The position numbers and the translations under genes are program-made. Positions 55,516 through 63,301 of a stretch of 64,000 nucleotides of DNA are shown piece by piece. The notes under the pieces were generated by a model. It saw nothing but the letters and a program-made list of their open reading frames with translations. It made no database searches and was not told where the DNA came from. Source of the DNA: Oceanicoccus sagamiensis (GTDB lineage Bacteria > Pseudomonadota > Gammaproteobacteria > Pseudomonadales > Dasaniaceae); NCBI RefSeq assembly GCF_002117105.1, contig NZ_CP019343.1, positions 2,108,001-2,172,000 on the forward strand. Reading direction: 5' to 3'. The number at the start of each line of letters is the position of its first letter. Within the stretch, counting starts at the first letter, position 1.

Positions 55516-57780
55516 TTAGAAGTTATAGGTCACTTCTACGCCGTAGTTTTCACCTTGCTGGTACTGTCTGAAGGTGGTTAAGGTGCTGATATTAATTGCC
55601 CGACCTGCAATCTCGTCAGTCAGGTTTCTACCAAAGATAGAAACATTCAGATTTTGGTAAGTAATATCAACAGAGGCATCCAGATTATCAATATCTTCCT
55701 GAGTGCCCCGTGGGTCGTTATTGATAATAGATTCCACTTCATCCTTCCAGCGGTAATTCAGGTTATAGGCCACATCAACATCACCGATAGTTTGGAAGTA
55801 GCTGGTGCCCAGGCTAAAGGTATTTTCCGGAGCGTTACGCAGGGTTAAATCGCTGTTATCGGTAGCAACGCCGTCACCATTAAGATCGGCAAAGAAATCG
55901 TCGTAATAAACATCGTTATAACCATAGCTGGAACGTACAATCCAGTTTTCTGCCACTTGTGAAATCAGCTCAAGTTCAACACCTTGCATAATCACGGTTG
56001 AAGCGTTGAGTACCACGCTCAGTACATAAGCTGGGTCAGATGGGTCAGGTGTAATAATAACTTCTTCCTGTTTTTCATCGTACTCACTGTAGAACGCGGT
56101 AGCATTAAACTGCACACGGCCTTCCATCCATTCTGTTTTAGTACCCACTTCAAAGGTGTCTACGTATTCAGGGTCGTAGGAGCTGGAATTTTCAAAGTCC
56201 TGGTTACGGCCAAAGAAACCACCGCTTTTAAAGCCTTCGGTATACGATGCGAAAAACATCATGTCATCATTATGCGCATAGGAAAGGCCGATCTTGGGTG
56301 AAATCTCATCCCAGTCATCGTCCAGTTTGGTGGCTTCAAAATCAGTCGGTGTGCCCAGAAAAGCTGGCAAGATTTGATCGGTGTAGCCGGTAAAATCTTT
56401 TTCCTCAACCGTATAACGAACACCGGTAGTCAGGGTTAACTGATCGGTAATATGCCAATCACTGGAGAAGAATGCGGCATAGGATGTTGTTTCCTGATCC
56501 TGTTTGTTGTAGCCAATCAGATCAAGATCAACAGGTACGGCGCCGGTCAGGTTGTAGGCAAAGAAATCATTCAGATGCAGGGTGCGACGTAAAACATCGT
56601 ACTCGGTATTGAAATAATACAGGCCAGTGACAAATTCAAAGGTTTCAGAAAACTGTGAAGTCAGGCGTAACTCCTGGCTGATCTGGTCGAAGTTTTGCGA
56701 CATTTTCTGAGTGAAAAATTCAGCGCTGCTACCGTCATATTCAGACTGGTGTTCTTCGCTGGTATCACGTTTTGCAGTGATCGAGGTCAGTGAAAAATCT
56801 CCCAGATCCCAGTTCACTTCCAAGGTCATGGCATCGAGTTCACTGTCATTTCTGTTGCGATCGTTAGTACTGACTTTGTCTTCGCCGCTGCCGCTATCAA
56901 AATCTTCACAGGCTTCTGGTCCCCATGAAACCGGGTTGGCCAATGGGATGGCGCCAAGCCCTGCCAAACAGACAAGGTTGCTGGTGTCGTTGCCGTTAGC
57001 AAAAGCACCGAGGTCCGTTTTTTCATCAGCATGTTCTACCGTAAATTGAACGCTGAGGTCTTCAGTCGGAGTACCTAAAAATGATAGCCCGTAGTTACTG
57101 AAGTCCTGGCCACCGGCATCCTGATTGATGGTGGTGTTTTTAATATAGCCATCGCTATTTAAAGAGGCACCGTAAACTTTTACACCCAATTTATCTTCAA
57201 TAAGGGGGGCGTTGCCAATCACTTTATAATCTTCGCGGCCATCAGAGCCGAGGGTGATGCCTACTTTACCACCCCATTCCATAGTGGGTTTGCTGCTAAT
57301 CACATTGATAACACCGCCGATAGTGTTCTTACCAAACAGGGTGCCCTGTGGGCCACGCAAGACTTCAATGCGTTCAATATCAAAGTTGTTGATAAAGGTA
57401 CCTACACTGCTGCCCAAATAAACGCCATCAATAATGACACCGATAGAAGGGTCAAAGGTTTTATCAATTTCCTGGTAGCTAACACCGCGAATAGAAATAG
57501 CCGAGGCACCGGGGGCGCCGGTAATCGGCTCGATAGAAACGTTAGGTGCAAAACCCGAAATATCTTTTAAGTTTCTGATAGTGGATTGCTTTAGTTCACG
57601 CGTGATCGCCGTTACTGCCAGCGGAACTTCCTGTAGTGATTCTGAACGCTTTCGTGCCGTTACCATCACTTCTTCCAGCACATAGCCTTCTTTTTCCTGC
57701 GCTAGCAGGTCTGCTGTTGGCAGCAGTGTTAAGGCTGCGCAGCCAATCGAGTTGGCAACATTCAATAGTTTTTTATTCAT
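55516..57780 (-). CDS. TonB-dependent outer-membrane receptor
   Basis: 754-residue active transporter. Signal peptide to about 28 (LLAQ, then EKEGY), TonB box-like EEVMVTARKR at 36-45, plug domain (about 50-160, with ISIRGVSYQEIDKTFDPSIG and the FIDGVYLG-type VIIDGVYLGSSVG, RIEVLRGPQGTLFGKNTIGG) and a 22-strand barrel ending GVEVTYNF with C-terminal Phe. The plug is typical of the large family annotated for catechol, carotenoid-like and other hydrophobic substrates in Cellvibrionales and Sphingomonadales; a siderophore role cannot be excluded. It is 23 bases downstream of the carotenoid oxygenase gene with a good AAGGGGG site, so the two form an operon. Confidence 0.94.
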   Translation of the reverse strand: MNKKLLNVANSIGCAALTLLPTADLLAQEKEGYVLEEVMVTARKRSESLQEVPLAVTAITRELKQSTIRNLKDISGFAPNVSIEPITGAPGASAISIRGVSYQEIDKTFDPSIGVIIDGVYLGSSVGTFINNFDIERIEVLRGPQGTLFGKNTIGGVINVISSKPTMEWGGKVGITLGSDGREDYKVIGNAPLIEDKLGVKVYGASLNSDGYIKNTTINQDAGGQDFSNYGLSFLGTPTEDLSVQFTVEHADEKTDLGAFANGNDTSNLVCLAGLGAIPLANPVSWGPEACEDFDSGSGEDKVSTNDRNRNDSELDAMTLEVNWDLGDFSLTSITAKRDTSEEHQSEYDGSSAEFFTQKMSQNFDQISQELRLTSQFSETFEFVTGLYYFNTEYDVLRRTLHLNDFFAYNLTGAVPVDLDLIGYNKQDQETTSYAAFFSSDWHITDQLTLTTGVRYTVEEKDFTGYTDQILPAFLGTPTDFEATKLDDDWDEISPKIGLSYAHNDDMMFFASYTEGFKSGGFFGRNQDFENSSSYDPEYVDTFEVGTKTEWMEGRVQFNATAFYSEYDEKQEEVIITPDPSDPAYVLSVVLNASTVIMQGVELELISQVAENWIVRSSYGYNDVYYDDFFADLNGDGVATDNSDLTLRNAPENTFSLGTSYFQTIGDVDVAYNLNYRWKDEVESIINNDPRGTQEDIDNLDASVDITYQNLNVSIFGRNLTDEIAGRAINISTLTTFRQYQQGENYGVEVTYNF

Positions 57781-57803
57781 TATTGGTTTCCCCCTTGTGG
57801 ATT

Positions 57804-59420
57804 TTAGTTTGTACCCAGAGTGCTAATTTTATTTTCATCCAACCAACAGGCGTGAACACCGTAAGGTACTCGCTGTGATATATGAAGTTTTGCCAACTCT
57901 TCCATCGTGCTGGCATCGATAATGACTAAATAGGATTTATCTTCATGGCTTAATAGGTCAATCAGGTAGCCATCGTCTTCAGCCTGGCTATTGGCTTTGG
58001 CAACAAATAGCGCTTCGCCACCGCGGTAATCACCGTAATCAAAATACTTTACGTCTTTTTCATTGATCAGGTCGTACTTCATTACCCCTTTACCCATAAT
58101 GCCGCCGGCGCTGCCTTCGTCGAGTAAGTAGGCAAACTGGCTTGGCTTGCCGATATAGTTTGTATTAAAGCTGGGGCGTTCATAAAAATGCTTATCTAAA
58201 ACTTTTTGCTCAGTCACTTCGCCGCTTTCTAAATTAAGGCGGAATTTATAGAGCAGGGCATCAGGCTCTTCTGATGAGTGGATGGGCACATTGTCGGGAT
58301 AGGAGTGGAATACCGGTGCAAACAACACGACATCAGTACCGCCATCGTCGCGCTTTTCTTCCCAACCGTTAATGGTGTGCCAGATATGGCCGGGCTTGTC
58401 GGTAGTAAACCACGCAATCTTATCGCCTTGCTGATGGTCGCGTTTAATCACGCCAAAACGCATTTTATGTTCGGGGTCAAAGTAGAAACCGGTGCCCCGG
58501 TCTTTCATCAATTCACCGGCATCAAAACGCAGTGACAGGTCGGGGAAGATCGAAAAGTTTTCGGTGATATAGCAATCATGCAGAAAACCCATTGCCGGTT
58601 TTGCCACCATCAGTTCCTGGTGTTTGGTTAATTCGCCGCCGCTGAGAATATCGTAATGGATACTGCCCGTTTGCACATCAGTACTGTAGCTGGTCCAATC
58701 GCCGGTGGTAGGGTCGATTTTAGGGTGAGCAGTAAAAGGCTGGTTTAACTTGCCCCCAAAATCAACAAATTCACCGCTGCCGTCAATGGCCAGTTTGCCA
58801 TTCTCTACGCGGGTATTGAGTTTAAAAGGCAGGCTGGTTTCCTGCAGGGCGTAAAGCTCACCGTTGTGGTACTGGATAGCGGTGGTAGCAGCACTGTTTT
58901 CTATATTGCTAAGCTTGGGCACGATGCCGGTCTTTTGTTCGATCAAAGACAGCATAATCTTGCCCATGGCGGGTTTGCCGCCACCGGCAACATCACCAAA
59001 TTCAATATAGAGTTCTTTGCCCGCTTCTTTTTCAGCCAAATAGCGCGGGGTTTGCGTGTACTTATTGGTGTAAGTCGCTTGGCCGTTTTCAATCCTTACC
59101 TGATGAATCATGCCCGCACCGTTAAACATATGGCGGCGGCTGTCCGTTCGGTCAAAGGGGCTGTTGGTGCCATTACGTAAATAAAGGCCACTTAAGTCCG
59201 CAGGGATTTCCCCTTCAACCGTAATCGCTGAGTCCGTTAATTCATTGTGGATGGGGCAATAGCCGATTTTGGAATAGTCGCTGCCCTGGTTGTAGCTGGG
59301 CAGGTCCATGGCATCGTTGGCTTTTTGCCTGAAATTAGCCAGCAGGGGTTTAAGCAGCACAAAGCGTATAAGGCCATAAAAGGCTGCCAGACATAAGATC
59401 ACAATCAGTAGTGTGGACAT
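57804..59420 (-). CDS. Carotenoid cleavage oxygenase family protein with N-terminal membrane anchor
   Basis: 538-residue Fe(II) dioxygenase of the RPE65/CCO family, which cleaves C=C bonds of carotenoids or stilbenes with O2. The four iron-binding His are all present: His232 (TAHPKIDP), His281 (GFLHDCYITEN), His348 (IWHTINGWEE) and His523 (GVHACWL). Residues about 3-22 (LLIVILCLAAFYGLIRFVLL) form a membrane segment, unusual for bacterial members, so the enzyme is probably anchored on the inner membrane. The seven-bladed propeller repeats occupy about 45-535. Its start is preceded by AAGGAG and it shares an operon with a TonB receptor. Control by the divergent PadR gene is likely. Confidence 0.92.
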   Translation of the reverse strand: MSTLLIVILCLAAFYGLIRFVLLKPLLANFRQKANDAMDLPSYNQGSDYSKIGYCPIHNELTDSAITVEGEIPADLSGLYLRNGTNSPFDRTDSRRHMFNGAGMIHQVRIENGQATYTNKYTQTPRYLAEKEAGKELYIEFGDVAGGGKPAMGKIMLSLIEQKTGIVPKLSNIENSAATTAIQYHNGELYALQETSLPFKLNTRVENGKLAIDGSGEFVDFGGKLNQPFTAHPKIDPTTGDWTSYSTDVQTGSIHYDILSGGELTKHQELMVAKPAMGFLHDCYITENFSIFPDLSLRFDAGELMKDRGTGFYFDPEHKMRFGVIKRDHQQGDKIAWFTTDKPGHIWHTINGWEEKRDDGGTDVVLFAPVFHSYPDNVPIHSSEEPDALLYKFRLNLESGEVTEQKVLDKHFYERPSFNTNYIGKPSQFAYLLDEGSAGGIMGKGVMKYDLINEKDVKYFDYGDYRGGEALFVAKANSQAEDDGYLIDLLSHEDKSYLVIIDASTMEELAKLHISQRVPYGVHACWLDENKISTLGTN

Positions 59421-59468
59421 AGTGACTCCTTAGGGTTGCCAGGTTGTTAGTTATTATCAGTGTGTTGA

Positions 59469-59486
59469 TATGCATCATGGTGCATA
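59469..59486. promoter_or_regulatory. Operator-like palindrome 1 (PadR candidate)
   Basis: TATGCATCATGGTGCATA lies in the 146-bp gap between the oxygenase and PadR starts; its arms extend to a perfect 8-bp inverted repeat GATATGCA...TGCATATC. It matches the second site at 14 of 18 bases. Confidence 0.6.
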
Positions 59487-59521
59487 TCGATAGATTGTGA
59501 GCATAGCCATTCCGTTGTAGC

Positions 59522-59539
59522 TATGCAACATGTATCATA
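59522..59539. promoter_or_regulatory. Operator-like palindrome 2 (PadR candidate)
   Basis: TATGCAACATGTATCATA, an imperfect palindrome (TATG--ACATGT--CATA), 53 bp downstream of the first, 28 bases before the PadR start. Same-face spacing of about five helical turns suggests cooperative binding. Confidence 0.6.
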
Positions 59540-59566
59540 TGGTTACGTTTTGAGCGAGGAAGGTGG

Positions 59567-60112
59567 ATGTCCCTTAAACATGTAATTTTGGTGGTCTTGA
59601 AGAAGGGCAGCGCCAGTGGTTATGAGATCAATCAGACCTTTGAGGGGCCATTGGGTATTTATTGGAATACCAGCCATCAGCGGGTCTACAGGGCTCTGGC
59701 CACCCTTAGCAAAGACCGCTGGGTTAGCTTTGAGCTCCACCCCCAGAGCGGTAAGCCCGATAAGAAGGTCTATGATATTACCCCTGAGGGGGAGCGGCAG
59801 TTGCTGGAGTGGCTAATGGAATACCAGCAGCCAGCGCCTATTAATGAAAGCTTACAGGTAAAGCTTTTTGCCGGTGAATTTTGCCCCACAGAAGTGCTGT
59901 TAGAGCAAATAAAGGCTCTAAGGCAAGAACATCAGAAAAAACTGACCAGTTATCAAGCAGATGCGGACAAAGTAAAGGACGCTATAGACCATCTGGCTAT
60001 TGAGAATCGCCGCGGCTACCTGACCTTGCGCAAGGGGATATTAATGGAGCAGGCGCGGCTAAGCTGGTGCGATGAGGCGATTATCATGCTGGAGCAGGAT
60101 TTAGCCCAATAG
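59567..60112 (+). CDS. PadR-family transcriptional regulator
   Basis: 181-residue DNA-binding repressor of the AphA/PadR type. The N-terminal winged helix (about 3-75) has MSLKHVILVVLKKGSASGYE, IYWNTSHQRVYRALATLSKD and KPDKKVYDITPEGERQLLEW; the C-terminal Vir_act_alpha_C-like helices (about 90-181) mediate dimerisation. PadR proteins respond to phenolic or other aromatic ligands. It is divergent from the oxygenase-receptor operon, and two TATGCA palindromes lie in the shared promoter region, so it probably represses that operon and itself. GAGGAAGG precedes the ATG. Confidence 0.93.
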   Translation: MSLKHVILVVLKKGSASGYEINQTFEGPLGIYWNTSHQRVYRALATLSKDRWVSFELHPQSGKPDKKVYDITPEGERQLLEWLMEYQQPAPINESLQVKLFAGEFCPTEVLLEQIKALRQEHQKKLTSYQADADKVKDAIDHLAIENRRGYLTLRKGILMEQARLSWCDEAIIMLEQDLAQ

Positions 60113-60131
60113 TGCTGCCGGCCCTTAGCCA

Positions 60132-60159
60132 TTGCAATCACGGGTTTCTCTGGTATGAT
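60132..60159 (+). promoter_or_regulatory. Predicted rpmE promoter
   Basis: TTGCAA (-35) and TATGAT (-10) with a 16-bp spacer, about 120 bases before the rpmE ATG. Confidence 0.5.
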
Positions 60160-60277
60160 GCATCGCCTGAATTTTCGCCAGTTGACTGGCAATACCAGTG
60201 CGGTGCTCAACGGCTGTTTCCACGGAGGAGACCATAAGGCTTGATTGGGTTGCGGCACACTGAAAGAGAGTAAAACA

Positions 60278-60493
60278 ATGAGAGCTGATATCCACCCTAA
60301 ATATGAAGAAGTCACTGCGACTTGTAGTTGCGGTAATGTTGTAACAACCCGTTCAACCTTGTGTAAAGACATCCACTTGGATGTATGTGGTGCCTGTCAC
60401 CCGTTCTACACCGGTAAGCAGAAAATGTTGGATAGCGGTGGCCGTGTTGATCGCTTTAAGAAGCGTTTCGCTAGCCGTAGCAGCAAGGGTTAA
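60278..60493 (+). CDS. rpmE: 50S ribosomal protein L31
   Basis: 71-residue large-subunit protein, zinc-binding form. Start at ATG 60278 ([19 protein letters not shown]); an ATG at 60245 in frame would add 11 residues foreign to the family. The zinc ligands are visible as CSCG with the Cys in TLCKD and VCGACH. The C-terminal segment [19 protein letters not shown] is conserved. This is the C+ type, so a C- paralogue for zinc shortage may exist elsewhere. A terminator follows at 60536 and overlaps the beginning of the next gene. Confidence 0.97.
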   Translation: MRADIHPKYEEVTATCSCGNVVTTRSTLCKDIHLDVCGACHPFYTGKQKMLDSGGRVDRFKKRFASRSSKG

Positions 60494-60535
60494 TGGTAGG
60501 GGAGTTCCTCTGATCATTACCAGATCTTTAAACAA

Positions 60536-60566
60536 AGCGCCCAGCCAATTTTGGTTGGGCGTTTTT
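60536..60566 (+). terminator. Terminator of rpmE
   Basis: Stem CGCCCAGCCA / TGGTTGGGCG (one G-T pair) with a short AT-rich loop, followed by TTTTT. It overlaps the probable beginning of the nuclease gene. Confidence 0.86.
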
Positions 60567-61340
60567 GTTTCTGTTATATGCTTTTTTTCATTGCCAGCCG
60601 TTGCTGCCGAACTCTGCGCTGCCAGCGGCAAGATTGAATGGGCACAGATCAAAAAAATTGTTGATGGCGACACTTTGCATTTGCGTGATGGTCGCAAAGT
60701 GCGAGTGATGGGAATAAATAGCCCTGAAATAGGTTATAGAAAGAAGGACGACCCAGGTTATCCCCAGCCCCTGGCTATGGCCGCAAAACAAGCAGCGGAA
60801 AATTTTTTCTCATCAGGTTCCAAAGTGGGTTTACGCTTTGGTGAGCTACGAGTGGATCACTATGGCCGGGTGCTGGCGCATGTTTATCGGGCTGATGGCG
60901 CAAGTCTGTCTGCGCACCTGCTGAGCCAGGGTTTGGCCTGGCATGTTGTTGTGCCACCGAATGTGTCAGGTTGGCAGTGTTTACAGGCGGTTGAAATTGC
61001 TGCAAAAAAACAGTCGGCAGGTTTATGGGGGCATTTAGCTTACCCAACAAAACAGGCCAATCATCTCAGTATGAATGACACCGGCTTTCAACAGATTACC
61101 GGTAAAGTGGTTGCTGTTAATCGCACTCGCGGTGGCTGGTGGGTACAGTTAGGTCAATTGGCCGTCCGGGTACAAGATAAACATTTAAAGTATTTGGATG
61201 ATGTCACTCCACAGGATTGGCTTCATCAAACCTTAACTCTTCGTGGTTGGGTGATTGATCGCAGCCAGTCCAGCGCTGTTAAGAAAAAAGGGTATTCTGC
61301 TTTAATGATTAACCTCCAGCATTCAGCCATGCTGAAGTAG
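60555..61340 (+). CDS. Secreted thermonuclease (SNase-like) protein
   Basis: Staphylococcal-nuclease-fold phosphodiesterase, about 260 residues. Visible motifs: IKKIVDGDTLHLRDGRKVRV, MGINSPEIGY (Arg before it and Glu as in the nuclease active site) and DHYGRVLAHVYRADG with the second Arg; a C-terminal extension (about 165-260, ITGKVVAVNRTRGGWWVQLG) resembles an OB-like domain often fused to bacterial SNases. A hydrophobic stretch (GVFVSVICFFSLPAVAAELC) is a probable signal peptide. No ATG or GTG starts the frame after rpmE: the nearest candidate is TTG 60555, within the rpmE terminator. A non-standard start further upstream would supply the basic n-region (for example near SLNK). The boundaries of the N-terminus are therefore uncertain. 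Confidence 0.83.
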   Translation: MGVFVSVICFFSLPAVAAELCAASGKIEWAQIKKIVDGDTLHLRDGRKVRVMGINSPEIGYRKKDDPGYPQPLAMAAKQAAENFFSSGSKVGLRFGELRVDHYGRVLAHVYRADGASLSAHLLSQGLAWHVVVPPNVSGWQCLQAVEIAAKKQSAGLWGHLAYPTKQANHLSMNDTGFQQITGKVVAVNRTRGGWWVQLGQLAVRVQDKHLKYLDDVTPQDWLHQTLTLRGWVIDRSQSSAVKKKGYSALMINLQHSAMLK

Positions 61341-61475
61341 TGTTTTTTTATTGAAAACAATTATTTATTTTATCGGCTGCTAAGCTACATTTAATAAAAG
61401 GTGCTTGTGGCAGCAGGTGCTTTTCTATATTCTTTCGCCCCCTTCACAAGGTGAAAAAGCTATAAAAATCAACTG

Positions 61476-61489
61476 ATTGTTATAACAAT
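61476..61489. promoter_or_regulatory. 14-bp perfect palindrome upstream of maeB
   Basis: ATTGTTATAACAAT, a perfect palindrome 38 bases before the maeB start in an AT-rich region. It could be an operator overlapping the maeB promoter; the binding protein is unknown. Confidence 0.4.
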
Positions 61490-61526
61490 ATACCTTTTAT
61501 ATTATTTACCATTGGATTAAAAAAGT

Positions 61527-62789
61527 ATGTCAAAAGACATCAAGCAAGCGGCACTGGATTATCATGCCCAGCCAAAACCTGGAAAAATTTCTGTTGAGCT
61601 AAGTACTAGCGCCGCTACCCAGCATGATCTTGCTTTGGCCTATAGTCCGGGTGTGGCAGAACCAGTTAAAGCGATTGCTGAAAACCCGGTACGGGCTTAT
61701 GACTATACGGTGAAGGGTAATCTGGTTGCGGTGATTTCCAATGGCACGGCTATTTTAGGTTTGGGTGATTTGGGTGCGTTGGCCAGCAAGCCGGTTATGG
61801 AAGGTAAAGCCCTTTTATTTAAGCGTTTTGCCGGTATTGATTCTGTAGATATTGAAGTTGATACCAAAGATCCTAAAGCCTTTATTGATGCGGTTGCACT
61901 GATAGCGAATACCTTTGGTGGTATTAATCTGGAAGATATTAAAGCGCCAGAATGTTTTGAAATTGAAGATGCTTTAATTGAACAATGTGATGTGCCGGTT
62001 TTTCATGATGATCAACACGGTACTGCGATTGTAACAGCGGCGGGCATGTTGAACGCGTTAGAGATTCAGGGAAAAACACTGGAAGAAGCCAAAATTGTTT
62101 GCCTGGGTGCAGGTTCGGCGGCGGTTGCTTGTATGCGCTTGTTGCGTAGTCTGGGTGCGAAAAAAGAACATGTCACTATGATTGATCGCCGCGGTGTTAT
62201 TTATAGTGGTCGAGAAGGGCTTAACGAATTTAAGGAAGAGTTTGCTCACGATACCAGTGATAGAACGCTGGAAGATGCGATAAATGGAGCGGATGCTTTT
62301 GTGGGTTTATCCGGCGCCAACTTATTGAGCCCTGAACTGTTAAGTACGATGGCAGCTAAGCCGGTTGTCTTTGCTTGCTCTAACCCTGATCCTGAAATTG
62401 ACCCTGCATTGGCCAATGCAACACGCAGTGATTTAATTATGGCCACTGGCCGTTCTGATTATCCCAATCAGGTAAATAATGTATTGGGCTTTCCGTTTAT
62501 TTTCCGTGGCGCTTTAGATGTACGTGCCAGTAAAATTAATGAGGAAATGAAAATTGCGGCGGTTAATGCGATTCGCGAATTGGCCAAGCAGCCTGTACCT
62601 CAGTATGTGTTGGACGCATGTGGCGTAGACAGTTTGGAGTTTGGTGCCGGGTATATTATTCCCAAGCCAATGGATAGCCGTTTGCTGGGTGATGTTTCTG
62701 CGGCAGTGGCGCAGGCGGCGATTGATACTGATGTGGCCAGGCTGCCTTATCCTGAACACTACCCCATTACGAGTGTTGATGAATTGTAG
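61527..62789 (+). CDS. maeB: NAD(P)-dependent malic enzyme (short MaeB form)
   Basis: Oxidatively decarboxylates malate to pyruvate with NAD(P)+; 420 residues. The malic N-terminal domain has LALAYSPGVAEPVKAIAENP, NGTAILGLGDLGALASKPVM and GKALLFKRFAGIDS (with the catalytic Lys); the metal site is NLEDIKAPECFEIE and VFHDDQHGTAIVTAAG; the nucleotide-binding domain has CLGAGSAAVACMRLLRSLGA and the ACSNPDPEIDP segment. The phosphotransacetylase-like domain of long MaeB proteins is absent, as in pseudomonads. The gene stands alone; a palindrome lies just upstream of it and a strong terminator after it. Confidence 0.96.
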   Translation: MSKDIKQAALDYHAQPKPGKISVELSTSAATQHDLALAYSPGVAEPVKAIAENPVRAYDYTVKGNLVAVISNGTAILGLGDLGALASKPVMEGKALLFKRFAGIDSVDIEVDTKDPKAFIDAVALIANTFGGINLEDIKAPECFEIEDALIEQCDVPVFHDDQHGTAIVTAAGMLNALEIQGKTLEEAKIVCLGAGSAAVACMRLLRSLGAKKEHVTMIDRRGVIYSGREGLNEFKEEFAHDTSDRTLEDAINGADAFVGLSGANLLSPELLSTMAAKPVVFACSNPDPEIDPALANATRSDLIMATGRSDYPNQVNNVLGFPFIFRGALDVRASKINEEMKIAAVNAIRELAKQPVPQYVLDACGVDSLEFGAGYIIPKPMDSRLLGDVSAAVAQAAIDTDVARLPYPEHYPITSVDEL

Positions 62790-62804
62790 TGGTATGAGTT
62801 TGAA

Positions 62805-62838
62805 ATAAAAAAGGCCATCTTACGATGGCCTTTTTTTT
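62805..62838. terminator. Bidirectional terminator between maeB and the PilZ gene
   Basis: Stem AAGGCCATC, loop TTAC, stem GATGGCCTT with A-run before and T-run after; suits both converging genes. Confidence 0.93.
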
Positions 62839-62849
62839 GGCAAAAATCT

Positions 62850-63212
62850 TTATCCGCCCAGAGAGGTTAGTTCACGTTCCAGTAGATGTTCATCACCTAA
62901 GTTTAATTCCACTAACCGACGCAGATGAATAATGCTGTCGATATCAATATGTTCGCACTCAAAGCCGGATTGGCCATGGCGAGTATGGCGCCAATTTAGC
63001 GACATCGTGATGGAGGTCTCTTCATCAAGATTGATCGTGGCTTCTATCAGCTGACTGGTATCGGCATTCCAATTGTCCGGCGTGACAATTAGCAGGCCCT
63101 TGAGTGATAGGTCAGCCAGGGTGGCGATCCATTCTTGGTCCCCCTGACTTAAAGTTATCTCGCCAGTAAAGGCGATGCGGCTAAAAACGCGGCGCTCAAT
63201 ATCGTTAGTCAT
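62850..63212 (-). CDS. PilZ-domain protein (c-di-GMP receptor)
   Basis: 120-residue stand-alone PilZ protein. The c-di-GMP ligands are visible: Arg pair in IERRVFSR (about 5-12) and the DLSLKG (D/NxSxxG) motif at about 34-39; the remaining strands TLADLSLKGLLIVTPDNW and TMSLNWRHTRHGQSGFECEH follow the fold. It should act as an effector that binds c-di-GMP and a target protein, probably motility or adhesion related. It is convergent with maeB and precedes ettA on the same strand, without evident operon partners. The window also holds a diguanylate cyclase at 4528, but no direct link can be shown. Confidence 0.9.
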   Translation of the reverse strand: MTNDIERRVFSRIAFTGEITLSQGDQEWIATLADLSLKGLLIVTPDNWNADTSQLIEATINLDEETSITMSLNWRHTRHGQSGFECEHIDIDSIIHLRRLVELNLGDEHLLERELTSLGG

Positions 63213-63301
63213 AACGTTGCCTAATCCTTTTGCGTTGTTTCATGTCATATTGTTATATCATCAGCTCAATACCTGAGTGATCAATACAGACTATAGCAGG
63301 T

